From NCBI GenBank assembly GCA_009792885.1, contig WMCF01000029.1, positions 7,703,992-7,767,991 of the forward strand: a DNA stretch of 64,000 nt, written 5' to 3'. The position numbers and the translations under genes were made by a program. The notes under the pieces are model-generated. The model worked only from the letters and a program-made list of their open reading frames with translations, did no database searches and had not been told where the DNA came from. This stretch comes from Eremophila alpestris peregrina (lineage: Eukaryota; Chordata; Aves; Passeriformes; Alaudidae). Shown here piece after piece: positions 1-11,593 of this stretch (positions within the stretch are counted from its first letter, which is position 1; every line of letters starts with the position of its first letter).

Positions 1-144
1 GCACAGTGCCACCTGAGCTGAGTGGACACACACACACAGAGCACAGTGCCACCTGAGCTGAGTGCCAGCACAGGGCACAGTGCCACCTGAGCTGTGTGGA
101 CACACACAGAGCACAGTGCCACCTCAGCTGAGTGCCTGCACAGA
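1..144. repeat. Minisatellite, 34-40 bp units in alternating A-B order
   Basis: Four tandem units each begin with GCACAGTGCCACCT and start at 1, 41, 75 and 111, with lengths 40, 34, 36 and 34 bp. Units 1 and 3 end in a GTGGACACACACA-type tail. Units 2 and 4 end in AGTGCC(A/T)GCACAG. The array is therefore a repeated dimer rather than a simple monomer series. It probably continues past the left edge of the window. A degenerate start of a further unit may follow at 145. Confidence 0.9.
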
Positions 145-611
145 GCGCCTACTCCTGCACATGGAGGTCTCTGTGTCTCTCACACCTTCTGCTGGGGTCT
201 GTGGGAGGAGAGCAGGATAGTCCCAGCTCTGGGTTCCTGATCCAGCTGGAACATGTGAGCTGCCTCAGGTAGCTGAGGCTATTTGAGCTGGGATCTCAGA
301 TATGGAAAAGCTGTGGAAGCTGTAGGAAAACTGAATCCCATCCCAAGCTTTGAATATTGTAGCTGACTTTTTCTCTAATGAAAATCAGTAGTATTCTAGA
401 AGCTTTCTAATGTCTGCACTTCCCAAGTTGATGAATGAAACAGGAATAGCAGACTATTTGCATAATGTAGTTTCTATTAATGTGACTTTCACATTTTTCA
501 GTGCCTTTTTTTTTTGTGTGTAGAGATGTTCTTCTTATTGCTATACTATTTTCTCTTCCCTTGTCCTTTCTGTCAGCTTCCTTGATACTTGCATTGATTT
601 TTTTTTCCTAT

Positions 612-670
612 TAAAAAGAAAAAGCCCCACAACAACAAAGAAAGAAAGCACAACCCCAAAACAAAGAAAC
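612..670. repeat. A/C-rich low-complexity tract
   Basis: The stretch is nearly free of T and consists of A runs broken by CCCC and CAACAAC. Similar A-run plus CCC tracts recur at 26070, 29797 and 63780, and in complement at 8990. Confidence 0.6.
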
Positions 671-3552
671 TGCCCCTCTCTTCCCAACCTCTGAACATGG
701 TTGTTCTGCTAATTTTGTAGTGGATTGCCACAGTTCTGTGGTCTTTATGTTAGTTGTGATGTGTTTACTGTGGTACAAGATTAGGGTGTAATTACTACTA
801 CAGGCTGTCCTGAAGATAATATTTCCAGTTAAGTCCCCAGTATCTGGTACACCCCCTAACCAGAGACTCCTTGAAACACAACACAGATTGTCATGTTCCT
901 GCAAATCAATAGCAATAACTTGAGACTCTTCCTTGACAGCTCTGAAGTACTGAGGCGGATTTTTCTTCACATCAGCCGCCAGCTCTGTGTTTGGGGGGAA
1001 CTCAATTGGCATTTCTCCTATCCATTAATCAGCAAGCTTCAGTGGGGGCCTTGGTCTGTTCAATATTGCTGGAAAGCCAAGTTTCTCTGTTAAGTGCTTT
1101 TGAGACTTGTGTCAGAACAACCATCGTTGTCATTGTTTTCCTGTCAGCTTCCTTCATGTGTGCAAAATGAAAGCAGAGGTCTATCTGTCTCTGCTTTCTT
1201 CAGCTTAAAAATAAAACTTTTGCTTCTTGGTGATTCTGAAAAGTTAATGTGGAAAGATAGTGAGAACATGGTTCCAAAACCAGATATTATGTGCAAAGTC
1301 ACTATCCCATTCTATTTTAAGCCCAAGTTCAGTGAAATCAACCATGTTTTTTGAAAAGACAAGTGACACCTCATACTTTGGAATATCATCCCTCTGTCTA
1401 GGGTTTTGAGAGCTGGTTTTAAACATTCTTTAATTAGGATGGAATCTAAATGCCAAAGTTACAAGTTGAAACTTTTTAGGCTGTGTTAGTGTGCATAAAA
1501 TGTAATAGCCCTAAATAATTTGGAAGTAAGTATTAGTCTCTGTGTCTTGTTTTCAGTTTATCCTGTCTTAATGAGTAAAGTATCTCCAGCTGAAGTAGGG
1601 ATCTAGCTGCTTTCATGAAAGTCAGTATGTTAGGCTTTTGTTGAGTCTGTGGTCAGCCAGGCTGCAGCAACACAAACATTGAGAGTGTGGGAATCTTACT
1701 GGCATGGTAATTTCAAAGCTTCTCTGTGAGCTTTTTGCAGGCAATCAGAGACAAGCAGAACAAACCAGAGAGGCACTGTCTTTGAAATATAATTGAGTTT
1801 GATGTACTGCTTATTCAGTTTTCTTTGCCTTTCTCTGCGAAATTTTCTTAAAATGAAGACATCTGACTCTGTGATGAAATGGGAAAATGGTCATATTTGA
1901 ACTCAGCCATTTAATGTTAGATGAAATTATAGTGATTTCTTAGGAGGTATTTAGGAAGGTGTTTTAAAGAGAATAAAACACTGCTCAGTCTAATGCCTGT
2001 ATGTGAATGGCTGTACCATATGAAATTAACATTTAATTAATTTTCAGTCATGATGGTGGATCCACCTCCAAAGGTCAGGTAATGCTGGTTAATCTGTAAT
2101 CCTTGTTAAACAAGCATGCTTCACATGGCAGTGGGAGTCACTTCTGGATTTTCACTTCCTCCACAGGTGACAATACAGATGGATCTTGTACAGTGCAGGT
2201 TGGATTTGCTGCAATAAGGAACCAGTTTCTGTGGGTCTGAGTTCTTCTGATGATGAATGATTCTGCAAAACCACAGGAACAAGTTTTTACAGTAAAGTGT
2301 TTCAATCCAGCAGCAATGTAAAAATGCAAAACTGCTCTTTTAAGGCTGTAAGAGGTTTTTCCTCTTAATCTTGGCACAAAGTTCCCATTATATTTACCAG
2401 AATTTCTGACCTTAGAGTCAGGTGGAATAAGTATTTGGATTCCTTGAGCTTAATTTCTCTGTGGGAACAGGGTTTCTGTTGAGTGAGTGTGGTTTGTGGT
2501 TGAATGGCCATTAAATAATTCTAGGAAGCAGATCACCAGGATCTGACAAATGGGTTTTGTGTGAGATGAGGTCTCATATGAAGATCAGTGTTTTATTCTC
2601 ACTTTATCTTCAAATCAATATGGAAAACGTTTCAATTGATGATCCAGCTTGATTTTGTAACCAGTATAATAGAGGATGTTTTTCTGTCTGCAGAGTTTCA
2701 GAGTTCACGTATTTTGACTGTGTTTATTATAAATTACAACTTGCTGTGCAAATGAGTTTAGTGTTATACATCAGTAATCTCTTTGAATCTTTTATGAAGA
2801 GAAAATAGACAACATTTTAGTTGCTCTGTAATGTTTATAGGATTCCCTCTTTCACATTCTCCTTGCACTTAAAATAGCTCTGGGCTTTGATTTTGGAGCT
2901 GAGGTTATACTTTTATTCATTCAGCATTTGGACTATTATTGCCCAAATAATCACTTGTATTAAAAGTACTGAAAGAGCATGCAGTGTGCTCCCCACACCT
3001 GTTGCCTGCTGACAGGGTAAGAAGCCTCTGCAGTAGAATTAGACTTTGATTGCAGAGGTTTTGGTGCTTCTTGCTTGGTGTTTGGTTGAATTTTGGGGGC
3101 ATGTCACCTATCAGATTTCAATAGAAAACAGCCACACTTTTGCCAAGTAGTTCTGCAGTCTTAAGCTGGAAGTCCACGTCACTGTGCTGCCCAAGAGCTT
3201 GGTGTGAGAAAAGCTCCTGCCTGTTCCCTAAATCATTCCAATATGTGCCTTCTCTTCTGTAAAACTTGATGGCTTTCATTGCTCCATGGGATGCCATTGA
3301 AAACTCATTCTCCTGTAGAACTTCATGGCTGGTTTGTGGTGCTGGAGTGTCTTTTCTACTTGCCCGAGTCCTTTGCTCTTTTTTTCCAAACCAATTAGAG
3401 ATGTTTTTAAGTTATTCTCAAGGATTGTCAAAAACAGGTATCTTACAACTTGTATGCAGCATGTCTAAAATAATGTATTTTAAGCCTTTAATGGTAACTA
3501 ATGAGATTATGATAATTAAGAATAAAGTAATGCTCTAAATTATTCCATTTTC

Positions 3553-3840
3553 TCTCAGCTGAACAGACCAAGTGATTTCAGCACTTCTGGTGTGGCTTCC
3601 CCTCCAGACCCTTCACCATCTTTGTTGCCCTCTTTAGGACACTCTCTAACAGCTTAATGTGTTTTTTTATATTGGGGTGCCCAGAACTGCCCCCAGCACT
3701 GGAGGTGAGGCCACCCCAATGCAGAGCAGAGCAGGACAATCCCTTCCCTTGCCCAGCTGGTGATGATGTACCTGATGCCCCCCAGGACAAGCCTGGCTCA
3801 TGTCCAGTTTGCTATGAAATTCATCTTCTGAACCCCTGGT
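3553..3840 (-). mobile_element. CR1 LINE fragment, reverse orientation, old and truncated
   Basis: The + strand reads as the complement of the CR1 3' region. It carries a CAGCTGAACA start, then CCATCTTTGTTGCCCTCTTT, then the block around GGTGCCCAGAACTGCCCCCA, GGTGAGGCC and GCAGAGCAGAGCAGGACAATC, and then CCCAGGACA followed by GGCTCATGT. The wording is that of CR1 but with many substitutions and small gaps, so this is an old copy. The 3' terminal repeats are missing on the left side and homology fades past about 3840. It lies antisense to ENTREP2 within an intron. Confidence 0.8.
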
Positions 3841-4653
3841 TTGTTGGCATGTTTGGCAGGCATCTATCCATCCTTAAATTAAACCTGTGTTTATCCAAAT
3901 TCGTTTGTCCTTTCCCTCTGCAGTCCAGTTTTGGCTGTGGTGACCAGCAGTCTGTAGTGGTTATAGCTGCCTGCCAAGGGTTGTCTCAGAGAGGATGGTG
4001 AATGCAGTGGGGTAGGTGGCTTTCACCTAGGGCATGGTGACAGAAGTCAGCAGGCTGAGGACAGTGTTTAGCTGATTTAATGTTTACTCTGTTCCTTTCT
4101 CTCTCTCATGGCCCCCTGTGCATCTTTAACCTTTTCCTTTATCTGGTAGTGTGGCCTGGGGGCAAATCACTAATCATGCTCATTAGAGTATGAGGCCTAT
4201 TGCTTTTTGATTAATCTCTCTTCACGTGCCCTGTGGCACTGCAGTTTGAAATATGGCTCCAGAAGATCTTTGGAATTGGAGGATGTACATCACTGTAAGG
4301 GTGGTGTGCAGAGGCATTGCATTTTATGTGCGTTTGGGAGCCCTCCTGAGTGTGAGGCAGAGAAAATACTGTTGTTATTGACACTTAGATCACTTTATAA
4401 TACACCTCAGCTTTCATCCCCTGAGAAATTGTGTCAGTAATTGAAAGAGCCATTGTCTCATTTCAGTTATCTAAACAATCTCAGTCTTCGTTCTTATAAT
4501 TATTGGAAGAGCCCAGCAGCAAAAATCTTATTAGTAATTTCCTAATGCTACTGGGAAACAATATTTCTAGAATAATTTTCTCTGCTGAGTCAATGATACA
4601 AGTCAAGATAGGTGTGAAAACAGATTAGGGAATGTCTGAAGAAATTTATCACC

Positions 4654-4713
4654 TTTTTTTTTTTTGTGTGCGTGTGTCACAATAACATTAAGGATATATA
4701 TATATTTTTTTTT
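4654..4713. repeat. Poly-T, TG-rich and AT-rich low-complexity patches
   Basis: A run of 12 T is followed by GTGTGCGTGTGTC. After a short unique stretch there is an ATATATATAT tract that runs into nine T. Confidence 0.8.
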
Positions 4714-6584
4714 AAATACAATGAAACATTAATATTCTGGAAGTGGAGTTCTGATAGCTGGGTGATACCTTTGCCTTAGTAATGGAAAAATATGGAATCC
4801 TTTGTTACTGGAGTTAAGATAAAGTTTTCACATTTTCAGCCCTTGAAGGAACATAACTGTTATGAGAGAAATAAAGCATTATTTATTTTATAGATGTGTA
4901 ATAGCTTTTCAATTATTTCAGGTGCATTATTTGTTTCATTACAAACAAAAATGTGTCAGTAGTTCTGGAAAGGAAATTCAGTATAGTTTTAGGTGTGGGG
5001 GTTTCATCCCTGTTAGAAATCATCTTTGTAGGTCTATTGTATGGAATGCACATAAAGACCAAGAAGATAAATATTCATATGAGGAAAGAATCGACACTGG
5101 AGTTTACAACACCTGCATACAGATCTGGCACATTGGACAAACTGCTTCTAGTTTCACTGATTTCTTTGGTTCACTGCATTTTAATTAAGCTTTTGACTGC
5201 TGCCTCAGTAAACCCTTCCTGCTTCAAAGAATCGATAAGTGATCCACACTTGATCTGAGCTGCTGTAGGGATGCTGAGTATCAGGTATGGGCAGCACACT
5301 TCAGTCAGTTATTTGTGAAAGAATTGCTTTAATTTTGCACACTGTGGAACACAGCAGCTGGTTCTGCAGCAGTGTTGCTGCTGGTGTCACTCAAAGCACT
5401 TGTGTTCTTTTGGTTCATTCATGGGTCATTCTGGAGAGGGGAGGTTGCTTGGGTTGTGAGAGAGATTCATTTTAATTTGAGAGAACTGTCCAAGAGCTAC
5501 AAAATCTTCTAATATAATCCCTTCCAGTATCTCAATAGGCTTTATTCTGAGTTTAAAATCTTCCCCTATGAAACAACATGTATTGAGCTCACTCTCCAGC
5601 CATCTATTTATTTCAGGTTTGTTCATAAATAATCTAATACATTTGAAAGCTTGGAGGTTTGGTTCCAGACTGCTTAGTTATCTTTCTGTTTAAATACTCT
5701 TATGCTAATGGCTGTGTGCCTTATTAAAGCTCATGGATCACATTATGGGGCATAGAAGATAATGTAATAGTGTGTTCTGTGAATATGTTTAATAAAAAGC
5801 AGATTAGAATTAAGACTGTATTGTGAGTCACTGACATATCAGCTATGTGCTTAATATCTTATCTAAATCCCTGTCCGTAGCTTTTAATACAGTTTGCATA
5901 TTTTAGTGAAGTTGAGCATAACAATTCTGAGCCACTCAGAAGAGTAACAAATACAGAACATATGAGGTTTTTTTATAATTGAAAGATATATTGTTCTGAT
6001 GGATATGTGCTCTATCAGTTCTTGTTTTTCTCTGTGTGTTTCCTTCTGGAAACAAATTACAAATGTGTAATGAGCAGATTTCTGAGGGGTATGGAGAATA
6101 TTTGATAGGAATAGAAAGACAAAACCAAAAAAAAGCTCACCCTAGAGCTTAAAATGAGATCAAAACTGTGTGCTCTTACTACATTCTGGTAGCTGTGTCA
6201 ATGTATAGGTAATTTTGCTGTCCTGTTCTTGTGGGGCACCAAGGGATTTTGTTTCTCTGCTCCTGTTTCCATGGCAATTAGAATTAGATTAGTTTTAGGT
6301 TCACAGTGGATAAATGAGAGCGGCTCAGCTGTGATGTAGTGCTTGTGAGTCAGGAACACACTGAGGCTTTTTATAAAGAAGCCCAAAACTGTGCTTAAAT
6401 CATTGTGGTTTTCTGGTGGCTTTTGACTTGCTTGTGTTTATCTTTTGGTGTCTGGATCTTTTGCTTGTGGCTGCAGTCTGGTGGCACTTGTGCTTTTTGT
6501 GTTTACAGGGATGTGGCCTTTATGAGGGAGCAGTCCCTGGATTCTAGTGATAGCTGCCTGTTGAGCAGTCAGTTTGCATATTTG

Positions 6585-6587
<3 letters not shown>

Positions 6588-6620
<33 letters not shown>
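6588..6620. repeat. (AT)n microsatellite
   Basis: About 16 uninterrupted AT dinucleotides are followed directly by an A run. The array is pure enough to be length-polymorphic. Confidence 0.95.
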
Positions 6621-6625
<5 letters not shown>

Positions 6626-6781
6626 ACTATTTTTAAAACTCTTTAGCCCATGACTGATTTTTGCAGTGTTTTGAATGTGGTGTAATGGTATGATTTTTAT
6701 CAGCACCCACTCTTTAGGATGACTTTTTTGGAAGACCATTCCAGAACCAAGCCACTCTTCTGTATTTGTCTGTACAGTTTT

Positions 6782-6798
6782 TGTGTGTGTGTGTGTGT
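6782..6798. repeat. (TG)n microsatellite
   Basis: About eight TG dinucleotides are followed by TATACATATA. The array lies 160 bp from the (AT)n array. Confidence 0.9.
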
Positions 6799-8989
6799 AT
6801 ACATATAGAAATATGTAAACCTTTTTCTTTTTCTGCGACTTTTTAATAAATTCATAACACCCTCACCCCAAGAGATTTTCATCCTTTCTGTTTCTCCAGG
6901 AATTGGAATGGAGAGTGACATTACTGGTGGACAATTCCAGTCACTTCTCAGCACAGTTCTTTTTCCTATAGTGTGTATTTAACTTTAGCAGCATTTTGCA
7001 CTAATGAATTGCAGATGCTGCAGAGGGTGTTATTATAAGAAGATTTCATGCTCTGGTAGTAATGTGTCATGCTTTTATAGTCTCTGAGTATGTGATAGTT
7101 GTGACATTACTCACAGTATTTAATGCTTGCATTTAGTTTAATAATTATCTACCTTTTACCAGAGCTATGGTAGATTTCACAGAAACATCATCCTGGAGAT
7201 ATTTCAGCCATTGTTTTAGACTCTCTGAGGTGACAATTTGGGGGATATTTTGTGTTGAGGTACAGTAGAACTTCACCTTCCAGGAGCATTTGAGTGACAG
7301 AATGAAAGCTTGCAGTGCTGCTGTAGCCCAGGGAGGGGAGCCTTGGGCAGTGTCAGTGGCTCCAGGCCTGTGCAGGGGCACAGCTGCTCTTGTGCTGTGC
7401 TGGCAGAAAGCACTGGTGATGCTGGGATTTCCTGTGGGCAGCCCAGTTACTGCCCTGCCCTCTCCCCTCAGCCTGCACTGCCTGGCCCACCCTGCTGCTG
7501 TTTGTCTGATGTGTTGGTACTCACAGGCTCTTTGGGTTCTGGCTTATCCACCTGCTCTCACAATACACCTTTTTGGGTGTACACAGTGATTAAATACATA
7601 CATTTAGTTCTTACAAGAGGCCTGAGAAGGAATTTCTGCAATTGCTGTGAAGAACTTGTATGCTTATTTTCATGTGACTGAATCCATTGATTGGAGAATT
7701 GTTCTCTGAAAATGTGATTGACCCCTAAATTGGTAGAAAATAACCAAATTACTTGATACAGGTTGGGCAAGGAATCAGGAATAATAATAGAGAATAAAAC
7801 TTGGAGCTTTCTGTAACTAATGCTCTCTATTAGACTAGAAAACCATTTTTAGATCCCAAGTCGAACTAGGGGAAAAATCATTTTATTAAGCAAATTAACA
7901 CATAGATGTCAGTAATTTTAAATTTCTATCGGTTTTTTTTTTGTATCTTGATAATGTTTCACTATCACTAAGACGCTTAATGTGTCTTTAATTAATATTT
8001 ATGGAAGCATAGGGTTTATGTAGTTCAGAAAAGAAGTTTAAAGGAGCCACACTAGAGACTGTATTACATACCGGAGCCATTTTGGCTCTTTTGAGTTGGA
8101 GACTTGGAAATCAGATGATTTAAGATACATTGAGAGACTGCATTGTCTGATCTGTCCCATATTCTAAGTCAGAGCCCCCTAAATTTCTAGGGATTCACCA
8201 GACTGTGGAGGCAAAATGCTGGAAAAGACACCATCGAGGGCTAATCCTTTGTTTGCAGTCCCTGTACTGGAAAGTAATTTTACCTTCTGGTTTTGTCCTG
8301 CCTCAGTATGTGCCTGTTAAAGTAAATGCATCTTTGTCATGCATGAGCAGTACTTGCATTAATGATAATGGTGTTTTCCTATGCACGTTGAGTTTCTGCA
8401 TTTCTAATGCTGCAGAAGTCAGCACTGATGCACTCTGTTCTTCCTCTGTGCGTCAGCACTGGGGTCATCAGCAGATGCATTTATCTACGTAGATCTGTGG
8501 GGATTCTCCTGAAGGAATCAAGAAAAGCTACTTTTTTGAATTTTTTTAGTAGCTGTCATTTATTTCAATTATTATGTGGTGGGGAGGTTCACTACAGTTC
8601 AGCAGATGGAAGTGGGGTCCAAGGTAGTAGAATGATGTACTCTGCAGGTTCTGAAGTCAAAACACATTGCCAAGGTTAAGGGATTGTTAAAATCCTCAAA
8701 CTCCAACTTACTTTTTATTTGAGAAAGAAAAACCCTGTGCACAGAGTGCATGTGATGTAGTGATTTTTGAAAAGCATAACAAGCTGTATGGATTGCAATG
8801 TTTAGCTATTGAATATTCTGAGTGATTATTGTAAGATATTTTGGGCCTGTCAATTACATACTACTTTTCAAATAATTGCTAGTTTTCTATAGGAAATAAA
8901 GTGGGGTTTCTGCTCGCTGTATTTAAAGTTAGCATTGTATTTATAAGAAATATAAGCTGAAGAGCAAACAAAACCTTAAGGCTGGGTGC

Positions 8990-9065
8990 TTTTTTTGCTG
9001 TTGTTTAGTTGGGGGTTGGAGTTTTTTGTGGGGTTTTTTCTTGTTTGTTTGTTTGGGTTTGTGGA
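8990..9065. repeat. G/T-rich low-complexity tract
   Basis: T runs alternate with GGG blocks and TTTG repeats. It is the complement type of the A/C-rich tracts seen elsewhere in the window. Confidence 0.6.
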
Positions 9066-11536
9066 GGCTTCCTTGATTTGGTTTATTTCTTAAATTCCTG
9101 GTCATCTTCAATATCAAGAGAAATACGTAGATTTCTATTTTGATAGTAATTTGGTGTATTCTGATTAAATGTTGGTTTGTGATGACCTCTGTATGCTTTT
9201 TTCCTGGTTTATATAGCTGTGCACTTTGTGGGTTAATGTGAGGTGCATGGCACTGGAAGCAGCTGCATCTCAAAGGTGACTGACACAGGGAACTAATAGG
9301 GGCTGGAAAATTACATGAGAGCATTGTTGAAGTCACCTCTTATAATGCCAATATTAAAGACAAGGTGGAGCACTGAGTTCTTGTGTCTATTATCAGTGTA
9401 TATTTATCAAGTGGCCTGGCTGTGCTTGACCTTTTTCATGGAGGGCCAGTGCAGTGAGTGCCATGAAGGTCTTTTCCAAACCAAAACACATGCACCTCTC
9501 TCATCTTCCATGGCCTCTGTAAAGCTCTAACACAGTTGTAGTTCAGCTGAACAAAAGGGATCAGCTCCCTTCTTGCACCCTGTGCAATGCCACAAATAAG
9601 ACAAGAGGGGTAGAGGTTTAATTAATGGGAGGTCACAAAGTAAATCAAAGTAAAGATTTGCTACTCACAGGTGGTGCACTTCAGTATCTTGACTCTGACC
9701 ATATGACTTGGTGACTGAGAAATACTGATTTACGTACGAATATTTTATGTATCAATATGTACTCTGGTCTGGAAGGTAATTTCTTGCTTTTCCTAAAGGG
9801 TTTTCTTTAATAACCTCACCATTTCAGCCAGCCCATTTATTTAATTGAGAGCATGTTGCTGTCTAGCCAGCAGATAAACTAGCTAACCTTGTCATTTTAC
9901 CTTCTGAGTGCAGTTTCACATTACAGGATTATCAGCCCAGAGCCAAGTTATCATACAGTAATAATAAGCTAACATAGCTGTGTGAGCACATTTAATTAAC
10001 TACAAAGATGGAATTCTCAGCTTTTCCTTCACTTGGCCAACATCCAGAAGTGTGTAACTTCCCTGCTGTGGGAAATGCTGTAGAATACAAACTATGCACA
10101 TTTGCATGTAGGACAGTCTTTGATATCCATATCCTGGGCTTGGTTCAGTTTTACTGTGCATTTATCTCTCAGCATTGCAAATGCAATGTTGCATTTGTTC
10201 TTCACTTAGACACTAACACTGAGATTTTACTAAAAAACTTCATTTGAGGGGTCTTTTTTGATGGCATAGCTACTAAAGAAAATACCAAAAGGGGCATTTT
10301 CCACATGTTGTCTTTCTGAATAATGTTTTCAGCAGCTGCTGCAGCTGTGGATATTGTCAGATTGTGAAATGTGCTTGAAACATGCTCACAGTATGAGTGT
10401 CCAAGGACTAGACTTTGTGAAAGCTTAAACTGGGCACTCCCCAGTGCAGCTGCTCCAGATAGCCAACAGCTCCTTCTCCCACACTGCCACCAAGCATTAC
10501 CAGACTGGGTTGTTTCCAGCCTGGTTCCCAGCACAGTGTGCATCACTTCTGCAGTGGCTACATATTAGATGCATTTCTGTTTATTATGCTCCTCTATTTT
10601 CATACCCAAAGATAGTTAAGAAAGCAGGATGGAGTGGGAATGGTGACTAGCTAAGTATATAATTTATTGTTGCACAGACTTTGCACGAGCTGAGGTGAAA
10701 AAATGACAAATGACACTGTGGACTCTTGATATACTTAGATTGTGCATTCTTTTCTCTGCATTTTATTTGGGTTCTGTTTTACTAATTTTGTAATTCAATG
10801 TTCTCATGAAAAGGTTCCTCTTCACTTTTTTTTCCTCCCACACCAGGGCTGATATCCCTTACCTCATTTCTTGTTTCTTTCTCCATGTTTAACTACATAC
10901 AAGGCTTACGGCATCTCAACTATAACTTGCTACTTTAAAATACCTAAGATTAGCTTAGATGTATAAAGGTCTGAATCCTGCTTGCTTTTGGTTTGTAGTA
11001 TAAGGAATAATGTATCTATGTGCTAAATCAAAATTTTAATGAATGTATGGGTCCTCTCTCAAACATAAGATCAAGTGGGGAGGTTGTTTGGGTCGGTGAA
11101 ACAGAACAAAAACCCCTTTTGCTAATTTATTGGGATACCTGGATGGTTTTGTGATTGTTCTGTCATTTCTCCTCCTTTTTTAGCTAATTTTCAATTGTGC
11201 TAAGAGGCCACAAGAAAATTAGCTTTAACATTTATTCTCTTTTAGTGTTGATAACATTTCGGACTGGGAGAGAAGAAATGTTTTCATGACTTCTTGTGAT
11301 CTGATCATATCAGAACTGAGTGAATATGGCTGCTGGATTGAAATTTGTTTGAAAACAGCTTAGTACTAGTTCTGTTTTGTTTTTTGAGAATAAAAGGAAA
11401 GCATTTTATTTTTAGCATTTGGTTTCCAGCATTCTGGAAATACACATCATGACTGTATTAACTTACTACCTGCTGTGTTTTTAATGACACTGGTATAGCC
11501 CTCACACCTCCTGAGTGACTCTGCTCTCTGTTCCAG

Positions 11537-11593
11537 GTGCTGTTGTCAGGATTGATCGGTGTTGTTTCATGGAAGAGGCCCCTGTCCCTTGTG
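11537..11593 (+). CDS. ENTREP2: ENTREP2 coding exon: end of TM2 and cytoplasmic turn
   Basis: This 57-bp exon encodes VLLSGLIGVVSWKRPLSLV, phase 0 at both ends. The acceptor is a pyrimidine-rich tract ending TTCCAG and the donor is GTG|GTGAGC. The segment is the end of the second membrane helix followed by a basic WKR turn. I recognise it as the conserved block directly before the ITFFML helix of FAM189A1/ENTREP2. It joins in frame to the next exon 13.6 kb downstream, giving LSLV-ITFF. The exon is easy to miss because of its size. Homology was judged from remembered family sequence, not from an alignment. Confidence 0.88.

Larger units (their letters stand above)
145..11536 (+). other. ENTREP2: ENTREP2 intron (3' part), no exon recognised
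   Basis: This intronic sequence lies upstream of the first exon I can identify. I looked for the family's N-terminal and TM1/TM2 exons (a hydrophobic stretch followed by a CPFWAGF-type segment) and did not see them, so they probably lie left of the window. The stretch contains a CR1 fragment near 3.6 kb, poly-T and AT-rich tracts near 4.7 kb, (AT)n and (TG)n microsatellites near 6.6-6.8 kb and a G/T-rich tract near 9.0 kb. Short open frames occur on both strands, including 133 codons on the minus strand at 611-1012. None shows a recognisable domain or a splice context. Confidence 0.7.

Noticed and set aside
611..1012. 133-codon open frame on the minus strand
   Set aside because: No recognisable domain. 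Its C-terminal part is the translation of an A/C-rich low-complexity tract, and there is no supporting start or splice context.
1..11536. Possible upstream ENTREP2 exon (TM1 and CPFWAGF segment)
   Set aside because: I searched by eye for the expected coding block ending just before VLLSG and did not find it. It probably lies upstream of the window.
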